Shown here: positions 52,441 through 62,411 of the stretch, piece by piece
Position numbering within the stretch: the first letter of the stretch is position 1
How the letters are laid out: each line of letters opens with the position of its first letter
Source of the DNA: Cymbomonas tetramitiformis
Lineage: Eukaryota > Chlorophyta > Pyramimonadophyceae > Pyramimonadales > Pyramimonadaceae
DNA length: 64,000 bases
Direction of reading: 5' to 3'
Assembly: GCA_001247695.2 (NCBI GenBank)
Contig: LGRX02035265.1
Span: forward strand, 49,596 to 113,595
Program-made: the position numbers and the translations under genes
Notes under the pieces: generated by a model
Databases searched by the model: none
The model's input: the letters and a program-made list of their open reading frames with translations, nothing else
What the model was told of the DNA's origin: nothing

Positions 52441-53762
52441 TCAATGCTGATCTGTGGGGCCCAAATGGTGGTCATCAAAGACCTCAAACTGGGCCCAATC
52501 ATCATCAGGGTCGTCGGTGCAATATGAGGAGTGTGTTAGGCTGTAGTTCTCCAGGAACTGATTAAGCTGTTGGAAGGAGGGAGATGGCATAACTGAGAAA
52601 TCCCACTGAGAGTGCTCTGGGGGGTGTGAGCTGTTTGGCCGGGGCCGAGGTGTGTCAGTGCGGATTGAGGTGTCTGCCATGAACTGCTTCCACTTAGTAG
52701 TGGTCTCCGAGGTGTCCTCCTGAGATTCAGGGATAGGAGGGAAGTGGAAATCCGGTGTGACGGCACAGGCCTGCACTGTGGACGGGACCGGGGGCTGCAT
52801 GTGTGTGTCTGAGGTAGCAGCCAGCCGGTCAGTGTCAACCAATGCAGGCAGGGTGCCCGCTGTAGCCCGTGTAGTTGCCCTACTGTATCGGCAGTGGGCT
52901 GAGCAGGCACCGTACCGTCAGTGTCGGATACTGGAGGAGGAGGAGGAGGTGTGTGTTGGGGCGGATAGCCCTCGGTGTCTGACTCGGAGCCTGAGTCGGA
53001 GACATCGGCCCACAGGCCAATACTCTCAAGCCCGGGGTATGGTGTATAATCCAAGGGGGCTGGGGAGCTGTCAGGGGCACCGAGTGTAGGCGGTTGCTCG
53101 GAGGCCACTGTAGTGTCGGCCTCGAGAGCTGTGCTGAGAGATGTAGGGGTGTCAGCGGCGGTTGCACCGTCAGTATAGACGGTGTGATCGGTGGGCGTGC
53201 CCACAAGGGCCTCATCGGCACTGTGTCCCAGGGGCGGTGTGGAGGCAGCTGCTGGCTCACAGAGTGTGGTGGGAGCTGCGGTGACACCACCGGAGGGCAA
53301 ATGTGGCGTGTAGTTGGCCGGTGCCGTAGCACTGGCGGAGGCCGCCTGTGGGGAGGCAGTAGCTGGTGCGGCAAGGCCACCGGAGGTCGGCTGAGGTGAG
53401 GCAGTGGCCGGTGCCGTGGCACCACCGGGGGTCGGCTGAGGTGAGGCAGTAGCCGGTGCCGTGGCACCACCGGAGGCTGGCTGTGTGGAGGCATTGGCCG
53501 ATGCCGAAGCACTGGCAGAGGCCGGCTGTGAGAAGGTGGTAGCCGGCCGAGGTGACATATAGAGTGTGTATGTCAGTGTTATGTGCAGAAGTGTGAGAAG
53601 CACAGCAACCGTGAAGGAGAACCAGTGCATCAGGGGAGAAGTCCTCTCCGGAGGCCTTTCGGCCAGTTTTCGAGAAAACATTTGTTTTTTCTTGTTTTGA
53701 CGTCTTTTTGCATACTTAAGGGTCAAAATTCTTTCGGCCAATCTTCGGCCAAACCCTCTTTT
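52441..53762 (-). pseudogene. Membrane-anchored Pro/Ala-rich segment between Gag and protease
   Basis: The 5' part (53762 to about 52880) is in one frame, the 3' part (52842-52441) in the pol frame, so there is a frameshift near 52860. A basic stretch (KRRQNKKKQ) precedes a clear transmembrane segment, HWFSFTVAVLLTLLHITL. It is followed by about five repeats of roughly 16-24 residues (ATASPQPTPGG type) and an acidic stretch. This is unusual for a copia Gag-Pol junction. It could be a signal-anchor or envelope-like module, or Gag. Its 5' end is cut by the 53763-56874 insertion, and the reading frame resumes on the other side. Confidence 0.6.
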
Positions 53763-53897
53763 TTGGCTACTGCCCAGTGGTACTAGTCATAGTACCAGAA
53801 TCGAATCTGGTACTATCACAAGTACCAAACCGCTAGAATTTTTTTTGATGTCCTCCTCCATCCTGATGGTGATATCCATGATATGATAACGGGGTCA

Positions 53898-53931
53898 TTT
53901 TGTAGCTACCCCCTACCATTTTTGTAGCTAC
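53898..53931 (+). repeat. Inner inverted repeat, left
   Basis: TGTAGCTACCCCCTACCATT core; exact reverse complement at 55852-55885. This may mark a second element nested in the 3.1-kb one. Confidence 0.85.
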
Positions 53932-53937
53932 TGTGAC

Positions 53938-54060
53938 ATTTTTGTAGGTGTCCCAGAACCGACCGGGAATTTCCCCCGGAAATTCTGGGACAATCTTCGT
54001 TTTTGTAGGTGTCCCAGAACCGACCGGGAATTTCCCCCGGAAATTCTGGGACAATCTTCG
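53938..54060. repeat. Two 61-bp tandem units
   Basis: Each contains CCCAGAACCGACCGGGAATT and its near-complement CCGGAAATTCTGGG, so each unit can form a hairpin. Confidence 0.9.
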
Positions 54061-54801
54061 TTCCCTTATAGGGGAAAGGGGAAATTCCCAGGATTTTTCC
54101 AGGGCACACCCCAGTGTTAACAGTGTGCGTCAGGATGCATCACCACACGACACCGCCCCCAGATTGTTTGTAGCCATACTACCCAGTGCATCCTACGGTA
54201 CGGGGCGAGTCCAGGTCAGAAAGGAAGCAGATAGAGTAGATAAAGATATCAAAATTTTGAGAGCACAGTTTTTATAATTTATATTTGTCGTCGACCATAA
54301 CATTCAGTCTTACATCGACTGTATGGCGACCGTTCGACCGCCCGATCGAAATATCAACCGACTGGCTGACGGAATGTCCGTTCGATCTTTAGTCACAACT
54401 AGCAGACTCGATCGGATAAATGTCACGCATCTCGTGCTTCAAGATCGTCTCACCAGTCACCTTTCCTACTTCAGATATTTCAGGAGTCACGCGGCCCCGA
54501 CGAGCTCTGACGATCGCGCATCCACGATTGAGGAAATCTCATATTAGATCCCGATTTGCCACACCTTCACCATTCTTCAAGCTCTCTTCTTGCGCCGCCT
54601 GTTTCATGCCTGCTGTTTCAGCATTCTGCTTTCTTGTTTGACTAACAACTTTTACACGCCACTTCGTTATCCTAGCGGATATCCTGAATCGGTCGTGTTT
54701 TAACCTGTATGCGTGGAGCCTGGCGGGGGAGGGGGGCTTTCCTCGCTGCGTGCGATGTTTCACATTAGCCGTTGCTGGCCCGGTTCTTGTTTCCTACGTT
54801 G

Positions 54802-54875
54802 TAGGGATGCTCGGAGACCGTCGGGCTTCTTCGCAGCCTGACAGTATGGGTTCAATTCCCAACATCTCCTCCGGG
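54802..54875 (+). other. tRNA-like sequence 1
   Basis: GGGCT-TCTTCGC-AGCCT resembles an anticodon arm, and ATGGG-TTCAATT-CCCAA a T-arm with a B-box-like GGTTCAATTCC. AGGGATG can pair with CATCTCC. The D-arm is missing (GGAGACC only). Probably a tRNA-derived repeat; see the second copy about 170 bp on. Confidence 0.35.
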
Positions 54876-54973
54876 CATCGTTATTTTTCGCAGGTTGCCA
54901 CTATGTTGTGCATTTTCTGAAGCCGCCAGCAACGTTGCTGGCGGCATCTTTCCAGCTCTACTAAACTCGCTGA

Positions 54974-55047
54974 AGATAGGGGTGCTTTGGAGACCGGCGG
55001 GCTTATTTACAGCCCGACGGTTTGGGTTCGAGTCCCAACATCTTTAC
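54974..55047 (+). other. tRNA-like sequence 2
   Basis: Clear five-pair arms GGGCT-TATTTAC-AGCCC and TTGGG-TTCGAGT-CCCAA with a perfect B box GGTTCGAGTCC; acceptor AGGGGTG/CATCTTT uses several G-U pairs. The D-arm is vestigial. Between the two copies stands the palindrome CCAGCAACGTTGCTGG. A tandem of tRNA-like units inside a transposon suggests a SINE-type origin. Confidence 0.4.
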
Positions 55048-55759
55048 TGACTAGCGTATCGTTTTTTTGCAGGTTTCTTTTTTTACGCCGGGCTCCTTCT
55101 GATGTCGCCAGTAACGTTGCTGGTGGCATGCTGTAATTTCCAGTCTTGCAAAAATGATATTCGCTTGTTTATTTTAGAAATTCGCAGGTTTACTTCAGAA
55201 TTACTCAACCTATTTCCCTGTTTACTGTTTCGCTGTTTTTTTAAACGTCTTCCGTGTAAACTCCCAATCGAGGGCGAAATGCCAACAGCAATAGGTTTGT
55301 CCGTATTGGGTTCGTTCCCCAACGTACTGACTAAGTCGACGCTCGTGTGCTGCAGGAAACATGTTTGGAATTATTTTGGATCTGTGCTCTGTGCTCGTGT
55401 TTTCTTATCGCCCACGGGTCGTCGAACCCTTAGATTAGAAACTAGCAACCTAGTATGGATGGTATTAATTATGCTATTGTTTTTTAAGAGTCTAATTTGT
55501 GTGTGCTAATCTTTTCGACCGATCTGAAATGCCTGCATGTTTGCCTCGTGCTAGTATGCATGATAGTTTGATAGCATTAATTTCTTGGCATCCTCCATAC
55601 AACTGTCTAATATATTCGTATTACATGCCATCTGCGCGGTAGGCGGTACTCTTAGTTCAATAAAAATGTACTATGATTTATGTGCGGTGTCATTCGTTTG
55701 TGGTTCCAATAGCTCGAAAATTCGTTTTCGTGAATTTTGTAGCCAGCTACAAAATGCTA

Positions 55760-55885
55760 TAGCTACAAAACGGGTCACCCCGGCAGCTTTTGTAGCTATA
55801 GCTACAAAACGGGTCACCCCGGCAGCTTTTGTAGCTAAGCTACAAACCCGGGTAGCTACAAAAATGGTAGGGGGTAGCTACAAAA
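55760..55885. repeat. GTAGCTAC-rich tandem and inner inverted repeat, right
   Basis: Two ~39-bp units (AGCTACAAAACGGGTCACCC then CGGCAGCTTTTGTAGCT) followed by the reverse complement of 53898-53931 at 55852-55885. Confidence 0.85.
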
Positions 55886-56874
55886 ACGTCGTGTTACCCC
55901 ATGATATACCATTACCTTAACGACCCAAACTGAGTTGTATTATGCCCCATTGGTCCATAGGTTACGTGTAGCCCTCCCAGTGGATGCATATTGCCAACAA
56001 GGTGGAGTTTTGTGTTACACAATGGTGTCTCACTTGTCTTCGAAATCATGGCGCTACTTTCGGATTTCTTTTTGAACAGACTTGGGATTCTATTCAACCC
56101 AGCGATGGCTCAAATTGAAGCTTTATAACATGGCCAATGATGGATGTGAGCATGGGGCAGTTGGCATACTGCCCGTCGCTGAAACTGCGACATGCTAAAC
56201 ATCCCATCTCCACCAAATGGTCCAACTCAAGATTCCTTAAGTATGAGGGCTATCGTCGATTTTGGAGCCTAGTCGTGGCACTAAAGCTACGAAATAAGTA
56301 TATTATAACGTCGGATCGCCTCACCAGCGTTTATGACATCAAAAGTAAACCCATATATCGATTTTTCAAGACCTTTACATGCATGAGAAGTTGCCGTACT
56401 TGGACTCTACACATGGAACTTAAGTACGAAACCGCTCCCGATATTACTACAAAAAATGCTGAGAGGCCATTTTATCACACCCTTGGGTGTTATCGAATCC
56501 CAATACTGGCGTTAAAGACGTTCAAATGGCACAACGCATGACGACCACTTAGGATACATCCCAATAATGAAATTTGACATCATGCATGCCACCTCGTGGC
56601 CACATAGCGTGCCCTTTTAAGTCACCGCGCGCTTGGTACTTGTGACAGTACCAGAAAATTAAATAATTTTATGGCGTTACACCCCCCAAAAGCACACCGC
56701 ACATACACATACCTAAAGTTCACGAGAGTACATTTCAGCATCAATACCAATTCAAAAGGGTCCTAAATGATTTTCCAAAACCTTCATGGGACTCATACAC
56801 CCCAATCTAGTGCCCATAATAAAGCATACATTTTGGTACTTGTGACAGTACCATACCACCGGGCAGTAGCCATT

Positions 56875-57792
56875 TTGGGAGACTCTCTCGGCCAGGGGCC
56901 GGTCAATCGCGACAGGACTTCTCCCCTGCAGTGCATGGCAATGGCTACTAGGGTGCGTGTGACCGAGGGAGTGTTACAGCCAGGCTGTGGTGTGGCGGTG
57001 TGTACGGCAGCAGTGTGAACCGGGTCCGTATGCGTGCCCTCCCAATGCATCCCCATCCCAGGCACTGCAGTATGGATGCATGCAGTGTCAGGTGTAATTG
57101 TGGTGGCTGGGGGGGATACCAATGGCCCGAGGCTCAGGCTGGTGGCAGTCGGGAGGTGATGATGGTGGTGGGAGGGGAGTGGTGGAGGTGGGAGGGGTGG
57201 TGGCAGTGTCCAGAGTGTCCTCGGAGATGTCGGAGGCCACTGAGGTGGTGCCGGTCAGGAGGTCGGTCAGGTAAGATACAGGGCACTGGGTGTTGCAGTC
57301 CACGGTGATGTCTGTCTGGACTGGGGCGGTGGCGGTGCTGTTGGCCGAAGCCAGTGACTCAGCTACCTGGTGCTGCCGGTCAAGCTTCTGCTGCTGCTGT
57401 CTGGCCTTCTTCTGCTTCTCCTTGTCCCGCTTCCTCTGCCGCTTCGTCTTCTCCCAAGCCGGGTCCTCGTGGTCCGGGTCCTCCCTCAAGTCAGTAGCCG
57501 TGACGGTGTCAAAGTACCTGAAGGCAAAGAGGGCGGGGGGCTCCAGCTGGGGGAAGGAGAACTGGGTGTCGGGTGGAGAGGCGGAGGGGGAGAGAGAGCT
57601 GAAGGGATTGGGGGAGAAGTGGTTGACCGAAGCCGTGGGAGGTGGGTGAGGTGACGAGCCAGAGATCTGGGGGATCCAGGGCTTACTGGTGAGGGCGGGC
57701 CACTCAGTGTCATCAAACTCCTGGTCTGCCTGGAAGCTGACTGCCTTAGCTGGATGGTGCGCTCGTAGCGGGGTGGCGGAGGGGGTGGTCAA
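56875..57792 (-). pseudogene. Copia Gag C-terminal frames
   Basis: Two minus-strand frames: 57792-57088 (234 codons) and an overlapping one to 56875. The first has a basic coiled-coil-like KTKRQRKRDKEKQKKARQQQ segment and Pro/Ser-rich flanks, no zinc knuckle. Frames shift between it and both neighbours. Confidence 0.45.
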
Positions 57793-57811
57793 GCCTCAGC
57801 CGTGCAACCTC

Positions 57812-58795
57812 TTACCGGAGGGTCGCCACTGGATGCGGTGCCGGGCCGATGCACCGTCGGAGGGGTGGGGTGGGGTGGCGGGGGGTGCGGGGGTGGCAGT
57901 GGGGTGCGGGTGTGGAGGGACGGGGGGCAGAGACATGGTTCACGGATGGAGGGGGGCCGGCTTTTACCCACATGTCGGCCTTCTCAGCCAGTGTGCAGGG
58001 ACAGTCGAACCTGCCGAGGGAGTGGGTGACGGTCTTGCCGTGCTTGAACTTGCAGGAGCGGCAGGGGTGGCCGATGGACTTGTCATTGGGGTCGGAGGGG
58101 GTGAACTTCAGGCCATTCCAGGTGCCAGAGGGGGTGGAGTCCTTGTTGGTGGAGCCGGCGTGCTTGAGCTTGGCCGCCTTGTAGAGGGCCTTCTCGTGCT
58201 CGAAGAAGTCAGCTCTGGTGCCGCCCCGTAGTGGTGAGCGGGGCCTGGATGGGGGTGGTGTGGTAGCCCGAGGGTGCGTGTCCTTGCCCCCCTTGCCCCC
58301 CTTGCCGCCCCTCCCACCAGGGTGCTTCTCCTTCGGCTTGGGCTTGTCAGCCGAGCCCCGCCCCCCCTCACGGACTTCCCCCGTCATGGAGGCAGCTCGG
58401 GGGCGGGATGAAGAGCCAGGGAGCTGGGAATGGTGGGCAGAGCCCTGGGTGTACCATACCTTCCCGATGGCCTCAATGAACTTCTGAAGACCACCGGGGT
58501 AGCCAGAGGCGGTCAGGCGGTTGTCCTCGTCGTAGGTACGGATGACCTCGAAGTACAGGGGGATGTTGAAGAGGTGCTCAGCCGTGTCCTGGGAGGCCCG
58601 TAAGATCTCGATGAGGACCTCCTGCTCCTGCTGTCCAGAGAAGGCGGGGTGGAGCTGCCTGTGGTTGCCAATGAGGGTGGTGAAGGTGTTGAGCTTCACG
58701 GCGGGGTCCTCGGACTCAGAGATTCGGAGGGCTTTGGCCTTGGTGAGGAAGGAGTTGTCCAGGGAGGGGGGGTAGGTGATCAGGCGGCAGTGCAC
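57812..58795 (-). pseudogene. Copia Gag-like protein
   Basis: About 327 codons without a usable start: a TGA lies a few codons upstream inside the chaperonin fragment. The N-terminal half is helical (FTTLIGNHRQLHPAFSGQQ, EILRASQDTAEHLF), the pattern of copia Gag (UBN2-type). A Gly/Lys-rich basic stretch follows, then CRSCKFKHGKTVTHSLGRFDC, a possible zinc-binding motif of C-x2-C...C type. Frame differs from pol. Confidence 0.65.
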
Positions 58796-59030
58796 GTGCC
58801 ATCGCCATCAGAGTCATTGGTGCGTCCAGCAACCTCCTTAATAAGTTGTGCGCCGGCGTTTTCCACGGCGTCTGGCAATTCAATCGCGCGCGTGATCAAC
58901 TCGCGTGCAAGCACACGCTGGCAGGGGTAGTGCCATCGCCAGCAGAGTCATTGGTGCGTCCAGCAACCTCCTTAATAAGTTGTGCGCCGGCGTTTTCCAC
59001 GGCGTCTGGCAATTCAATCGCGCGCCTGCC
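58796..59030 (-). pseudogene. Captured chaperonin-60 fragment, tandemly duplicated
   Basis: On the minus strand both 95-bp copies (58930-59024 and 58796-58890) encode [20 protein letters not shown] followed by RTNDS-GDGT. This is the ATP-binding region of group I chaperonins (GroEL/Cpn60), whose hallmark is NDxAGDGTT. In the first copy the following bases read TPASV and, after a 2-base frameshift, LARELITR, again as in Cpn60. So about 40 codons of a Cpn60 gene were duplicated with an offset of 134 bp. It lies inside the copia element, directly upstream of Gag. A fragment, not a functional gene. Confidence 0.85.
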
Positions 59031-59101
59031 GTCCACTTGAGCCTGCGGGGAGTCCCTCACAATTTGTGACAACACAATTTGTGTGTTGTTATAAGTGGCC
59101 G

Positions 59102-60108
59102 TTACAATTTGCGTGTTGTTACAAGTAGAAGTTGAGCCAGAAGACCGTTGGAGATACCGTCGTAGGCCTCGTCCTTCAGTCGGCGTTGAAGATTAAGTAG
59201 TGCTGGGGCGTGGCCAGGTCGAGTGGCGGTGAGGACACGGGTCAGGGCGTCACGAAACCGCTTGAAGACAATGTCGCCGCCCGCGGTGAGAAAGTTCAAT
59301 TGAAGTTCTCGTTGTTGTTGACGCTCGTGAATATCCGTGAGGGCGTAGTAGACAGTCTTCAACTGCTTCAGAAGTGGAGTGACGTCAGGGGTAGTGGAGC
59401 GGGTGTTGTAGGCGCTCGTGTTGTCGTCCATGATGTGCTTGATCTTGGTTGGAGGAAGTGGTTGGCCATCTCGATGTTCCAATGGCGTTACTTCTGGAAC
59501 AGTTTCCAATTCCTTGGTGGTGTCAAACATCTTGTCCGAAGTAATTACGACTGAAGATGGCGTCGAAGATGAAGTAGTTCTACTCGCCATAGTGCGAGCC
59601 AGTAAGGTGGCGTTGACGCACTCGTCTCGGATTTTGATTAAGTCGTTGATGATGGTCTCGTTGAGTTGGTTGATGTCGTTGAGTTCCTCCTTCGTGACGT
59701 AATTCTCGTGGATCTCGTCGGATTGAGCAGATGAACGCCGAAATGCTGATCCAAGTGAGGCGACGGTGGTGGCGAGCTCAGCCACGTTGGCGGTGAGGGC
59801 ATGGACATCTCGAAGAAGGGCGTTGATCGTGATGGAGACTTCTTCAATTGTTGGAGATGGCGAAAGAGGTTGACGTGAAGTAAATAAACGTCGTTGAGCA
59901 TGTTGATTACGCTCTTCGGTTGGTGGTTGGGATCCCGGAGTTGTAGTTGGCGTGAAAATGGTAGACCTTCCAGACCGTTGGAGTTGGTGGAGGTGACGAT
60001 GTTGCGCAAGTCGTTCTCGTAGGGTTGGAGATGTAGATTTTCTTCAAGTTTTGTCAATTTTAAAAAAATTTGCCAGCGCTTCCGCGGTAAATGCTCGTAA
60101 TGAAGCTA
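59102..60108 (-). pseudogene. Coiled-coil protein frame, frameshifted
   Basis: Frame 1 runs 60105 to about 59850, frame 2 from about 59850 to 59102; joining them gives a continuous helical protein (ALLRDVHALTANVAELATTV, KEELNDINQLNETIINDL). No ATG opens it; a TAG stands at 60108-60106. No domain recognised. It belongs either to the copia 5' region or to DNA captured with the chaperonin fragment. Confidence 0.4.
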
Positions 60109-60115
60109 AAAACTA

Positions 60116-60120
60116 AGGCG
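60116..60120. repeat. Target-site duplication, left (AGGCG)
   Basis: Identical to 62128-62132, flanking the small LTR element. Confidence 0.88.
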
Positions 60121-60294
60121 TGCTGGAAATGACAGCCTGACTAGTTCGTACAGTCAGGTGTCATATCCAGTGTGTCATTCTCGGTGTACAGCTAGTGACC
60201 TAGACTCAGTATTTATGTCCTTCTATACGAGTCTAGTGATCCGTTTGTTCCGTCGGCTCTCGGGTCCCCACTGTCTGAGCTGCTGTTTCCAGCA
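60121..60294 (+). repeat. 5' LTR of copy B
   Basis: Starts TGCTGGAAATGACAGCC and ends TTTCCAGCA (9-bp inverted ends). Confidence 0.93.
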
Positions 60295-60307
60295 GGTTAT
60301 GGGACTC
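60295..60307 (+). promoter_or_regulatory. Copia-type primer-binding site
   Basis: GGTTATGGGACTC directly follows the LTR; the first nine bases complement the anticodon-loop half of initiator tRNA-Met, as in copia. Confidence 0.75.
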
Positions 60308-60515
60308 ACTTCACGCTTGCGTGATTTGTTTCTAGCGTAGTATTTTATTTATTTTGGTCTATATCTTTCGTTTGAGTGTTCTCACGCCTTGTGAGACACT
60401 CTAGATCAGAATTACGCTAGAGCTTGGAACGCTCTTTGGCAGTGGGTTGTTACGACGAGGTGGTGCTCTACGATTTTTCTTGAGTTGATTCCTTGTTTGA
60501 TTTCCCTTGTTTCTT

Positions 60516-61478
60516 ATGGATTATCCTCAGATTTCTTCGAGCGATGAGCTTACAGCTCTTCTAGCTTCCATTGATGGCAAGTTGGCAAACTTGGACTCTT
60601 TGAACCGCTCGCGCACTGTCAGCCTGATTCATTCTATGGCGCGCGCCCTTTCGCATTTCCAGAGCTCGAATTTTCCGGTGGCATTATCGGCGGCTTCTAC
60701 GCCTGTTGTTCTTCAGATTGTCGTTTCAGAGGCTAGCACACACGTTGGTGGTGCTCAGGGCGCTGAGCCTGAAACCGTGGAATCCGGGATTTCCGGTGTA
60801 TCCTTTTGCGACAAGGGAGTTGGTGACTGCGTAGTTTATTCGAATTCGAGATCTGTTTCTTGTCAGGTCACAACCACCAGACCCTCGCCTAGTATCCCTA
60901 GGGCGAGAGACGTTGTGCCACAGGCCCCTCCTGTGCGCACAGAAGTACATTACATTCATGCCCCTCCCTCAACGCATTCTTATTTGCATTCTGGACAGCG
61001 CCAGCTTGAGGAGTATGAGAGTAGTGAGACCGAAGATGAATCGGAGTACCCTGTTGGGTATTTCGACGATTCTGACGACAGTTGTGAGGTAGAGGAGGAG
61101 CACTATGGCCACTTGGCCGCTCCGAATTTTTCGAGCGATCGACTGGAACAGGAATTCGAGTTGGGCACAGGTTCCCAACCACATTCTTATGGCGGAGTTT
61201 TGGAGCCCCCACTTGGGGAGGACTTTTTACCGCAACGCGAGTTTTCTGTGGGCACAGTTTCATTTCATGGGCCAGACAGAGAAGAATTTGAGAACGAAAA
61301 TTTTCCGGAGGCGGCTTTCGCTGAAGGAGAAGAGCTCGATGATGGGTACACCGCAGAGGAGTGGGCTGCCTGGGACGCAGGGGCTTACGACTCTCACGAG
61401 TATGGTGGTGCGTCAGAGGAGTTCGCTGAGCATTTTGACGAGTATGTCGACGACGAGTACTATTCCGATGATTACTGA
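60516..61478 (+). CDS. Acidic ORF of small LTR element
   Basis: 320 aa; ATG at 60516 (the frame opens upstream only with TTG). N-terminal ~60 residues are helical (ELTALLASIDGKLANLDSLN). Then VESGISGVSFC, a Pro-rich EVHYIHAPP segment, and a very acidic second half rich in Asp, Glu and Tyr (YFDDSDDSCEVEEE, YTAEEWAAWDAG, ending YVDDEYYSDDY). No zinc knuckle, no enzyme motif. Homologous to the broken ORF of copy A, and the VESGIS segment recurs in the ORF at 62959-64000. Retention of an open frame in copies that differ at many bases suggests a function, perhaps as a Gag-like or accessory protein; this is inference. Confidence 0.8.
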   Translation: MDYPQISSSDELTALLASIDGKLANLDSLNRSRTVSLIHSMARALSHFQSSNFPVALSAASTPVVLQIVVSEASTHVGGAQGAEPETVESGISGVSFCDKGVGDCVVYSNSRSVSCQVTTTRPSPSIPRARDVVPQAPPVRTEVHYIHAPPSTHSYLHSGQRQLEEYESSETEDESEYPVGYFDDSDDSCEVEEEHYGHLAAPNFSSDRLEQEFELGTGSQPHSYGGVLEPPLGEDFLPQREFSVGTVSFHGPDREEFENENFPEAAFAEGEELDDGYTAEEWAAWDAGAYDSHEYGGASEEFAEHFDEYVDDEYYSDDY

Positions 61479-61954
61479 TTTTTTTTCGTTGACCGGCGGG
61501 GCGTTACTTGGGAGCCAGCCACTAGCTGTAGTTGAGATCGAAGGTTCATTTTGGCATCTTATTTTGCTATCCTAGCCACTTGCGAGCAGCGTTTTTTTTT
61601 TTTTTATGGCACGTTATCCATGGGCGGAGATCCCTTTTCAGAGTGCAAGACAACAACGCTACATCGACCGGCAGGGTCTTCTTAATTTTAGCTGCCTAAT
61701 CCAACATGCAGACCGGCGGTTTCTTGCGTGGTTACCCAGCCACTTGCGGGAAAAAGAATTTGTGATCGGAGACGTATTATTATTTTTATCTCGTTGCTCA
61801 CAGCTCATCCTAGCATGTACTTTATGCTTTAGCACTCAGCCACATCTTGAGACCTAGCTAGCCCCTAGAGTTGACATCTTACATTTCTTTCGGTAAACTC
61901 TAGTAGCTAGGGTGGTGTGCTGTCACAAGCTGTGCACCTCAAATGAGGTGGTGT

Positions 61955-62127
61955 GCTGGAAATGACAGCCTGACTAGTTCGTACAGTCAGGTGTCATATC
62001 CAGTGTGTCATTCTCGGTGTACTGCTAGTGACCTAGACTCAGTATTTATGTCCTTCTATACGAGTCTAGTGATCCGTTTGTTCCGTCGGCTCTCGGGTCC
62101 CCACTGTCTGTTGAGCTGTTTCCAGCA
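61955..62127 (+). repeat. 3' LTR of copy B
   Basis: Matches 60121-60294 except for one substitution near the middle and a small change in CTGTCTG(TT)GAGCTG. Followed by the AGGCG duplication. Confidence 0.93.
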
Positions 62128-62404
62128 AGGCGTCCCCCAAAATTTAGCAGAGCATGTGATAATTAACCAACGCGTTTTGACATCGAAGTTGAAAGAAAAG
62201 CCGAGAGGGCAATCGTAGTAGAATTCCCACTCATAAAAGGTTGGGGCAAGGTAAAATTCACGCCGGCCCGACCTGCGGAGAGTTAGTGCAACCGCAAAAG
62301 GCAATTTTCAAGCAATTTTGCTGACTACCCGTTCGAAACGCGTTTGACGGCTAATTTGAAATCCGGAGTGTCATCAGAAATTGCAGTGGTGCGTCGTGGT
62401 AAAA
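62128..62404 (-). other. 5' leader of the copia element
   Basis: Between the AGGCG duplication and the primer site. On the minus strand a frame from about 62304 (FAVALTLRRSG, CPLGFSFNFDVKTRW) is open into the inserted element; no domain is recognised. Confidence 0.4.
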
Positions 62405-62411
62405 CATAACC
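62405..62411 (-). promoter_or_regulatory. Copia primer-binding site remnant
   Basis: Minus-strand GGTTATG directly after the 5' LTR end. The seven bases match the copia half-tRNA pattern and then diverge. Confidence 0.5.

Larger units (their letters stand above)
53763..56874. mobile_element. 3.1-kb inverted-repeat element inserted in copia
   Basis: Ends GGCTACTGCCC(A/G)GTGGTA (53763 on, and the reverse complement ending at 56874), then GGTACT-(G/A)TCACAAGTACCAAA. T or A runs on both sides allow a short target duplication. Copia coding frames on either side can be joined across it. Palindromic GGTACTTGTGACAGTACC-like motifs stand at 53807-53824, 56635-56652 and 56834-56851. No transposase is encoded; the largest frame (56137-56541, 134 codons) has no recognisable domain. 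So it is non-autonomous. Confidence 0.75.
60121..62127 (+). mobile_element. Small copia-type LTR element, intact copy B
   Basis: 2007 bp: LTR 60121-60294 (174 bp), primer site GGTTATGGGACTC (60295-60307), one ORF (60516-61478), purine tract GAGGTGGTG, LTR 61955-62127 (173 bp), 5-bp target duplication AGGCG. The LTRs are about 97% alike. The element has no pol functions, so it must use those of another copia. It sits in the 5' region of the larger copia in opposite orientation. Its size is between a TRIM and a normal element, and it is unusual in keeping an intact ORF. Confidence 0.92.

Noticed and set aside
52880..53512. 210-codon Pro/His/Arg-rich minus-strand frame
   Set aside because: Shadow of the Ala/Pro repeat segment of the copia element in another frame.
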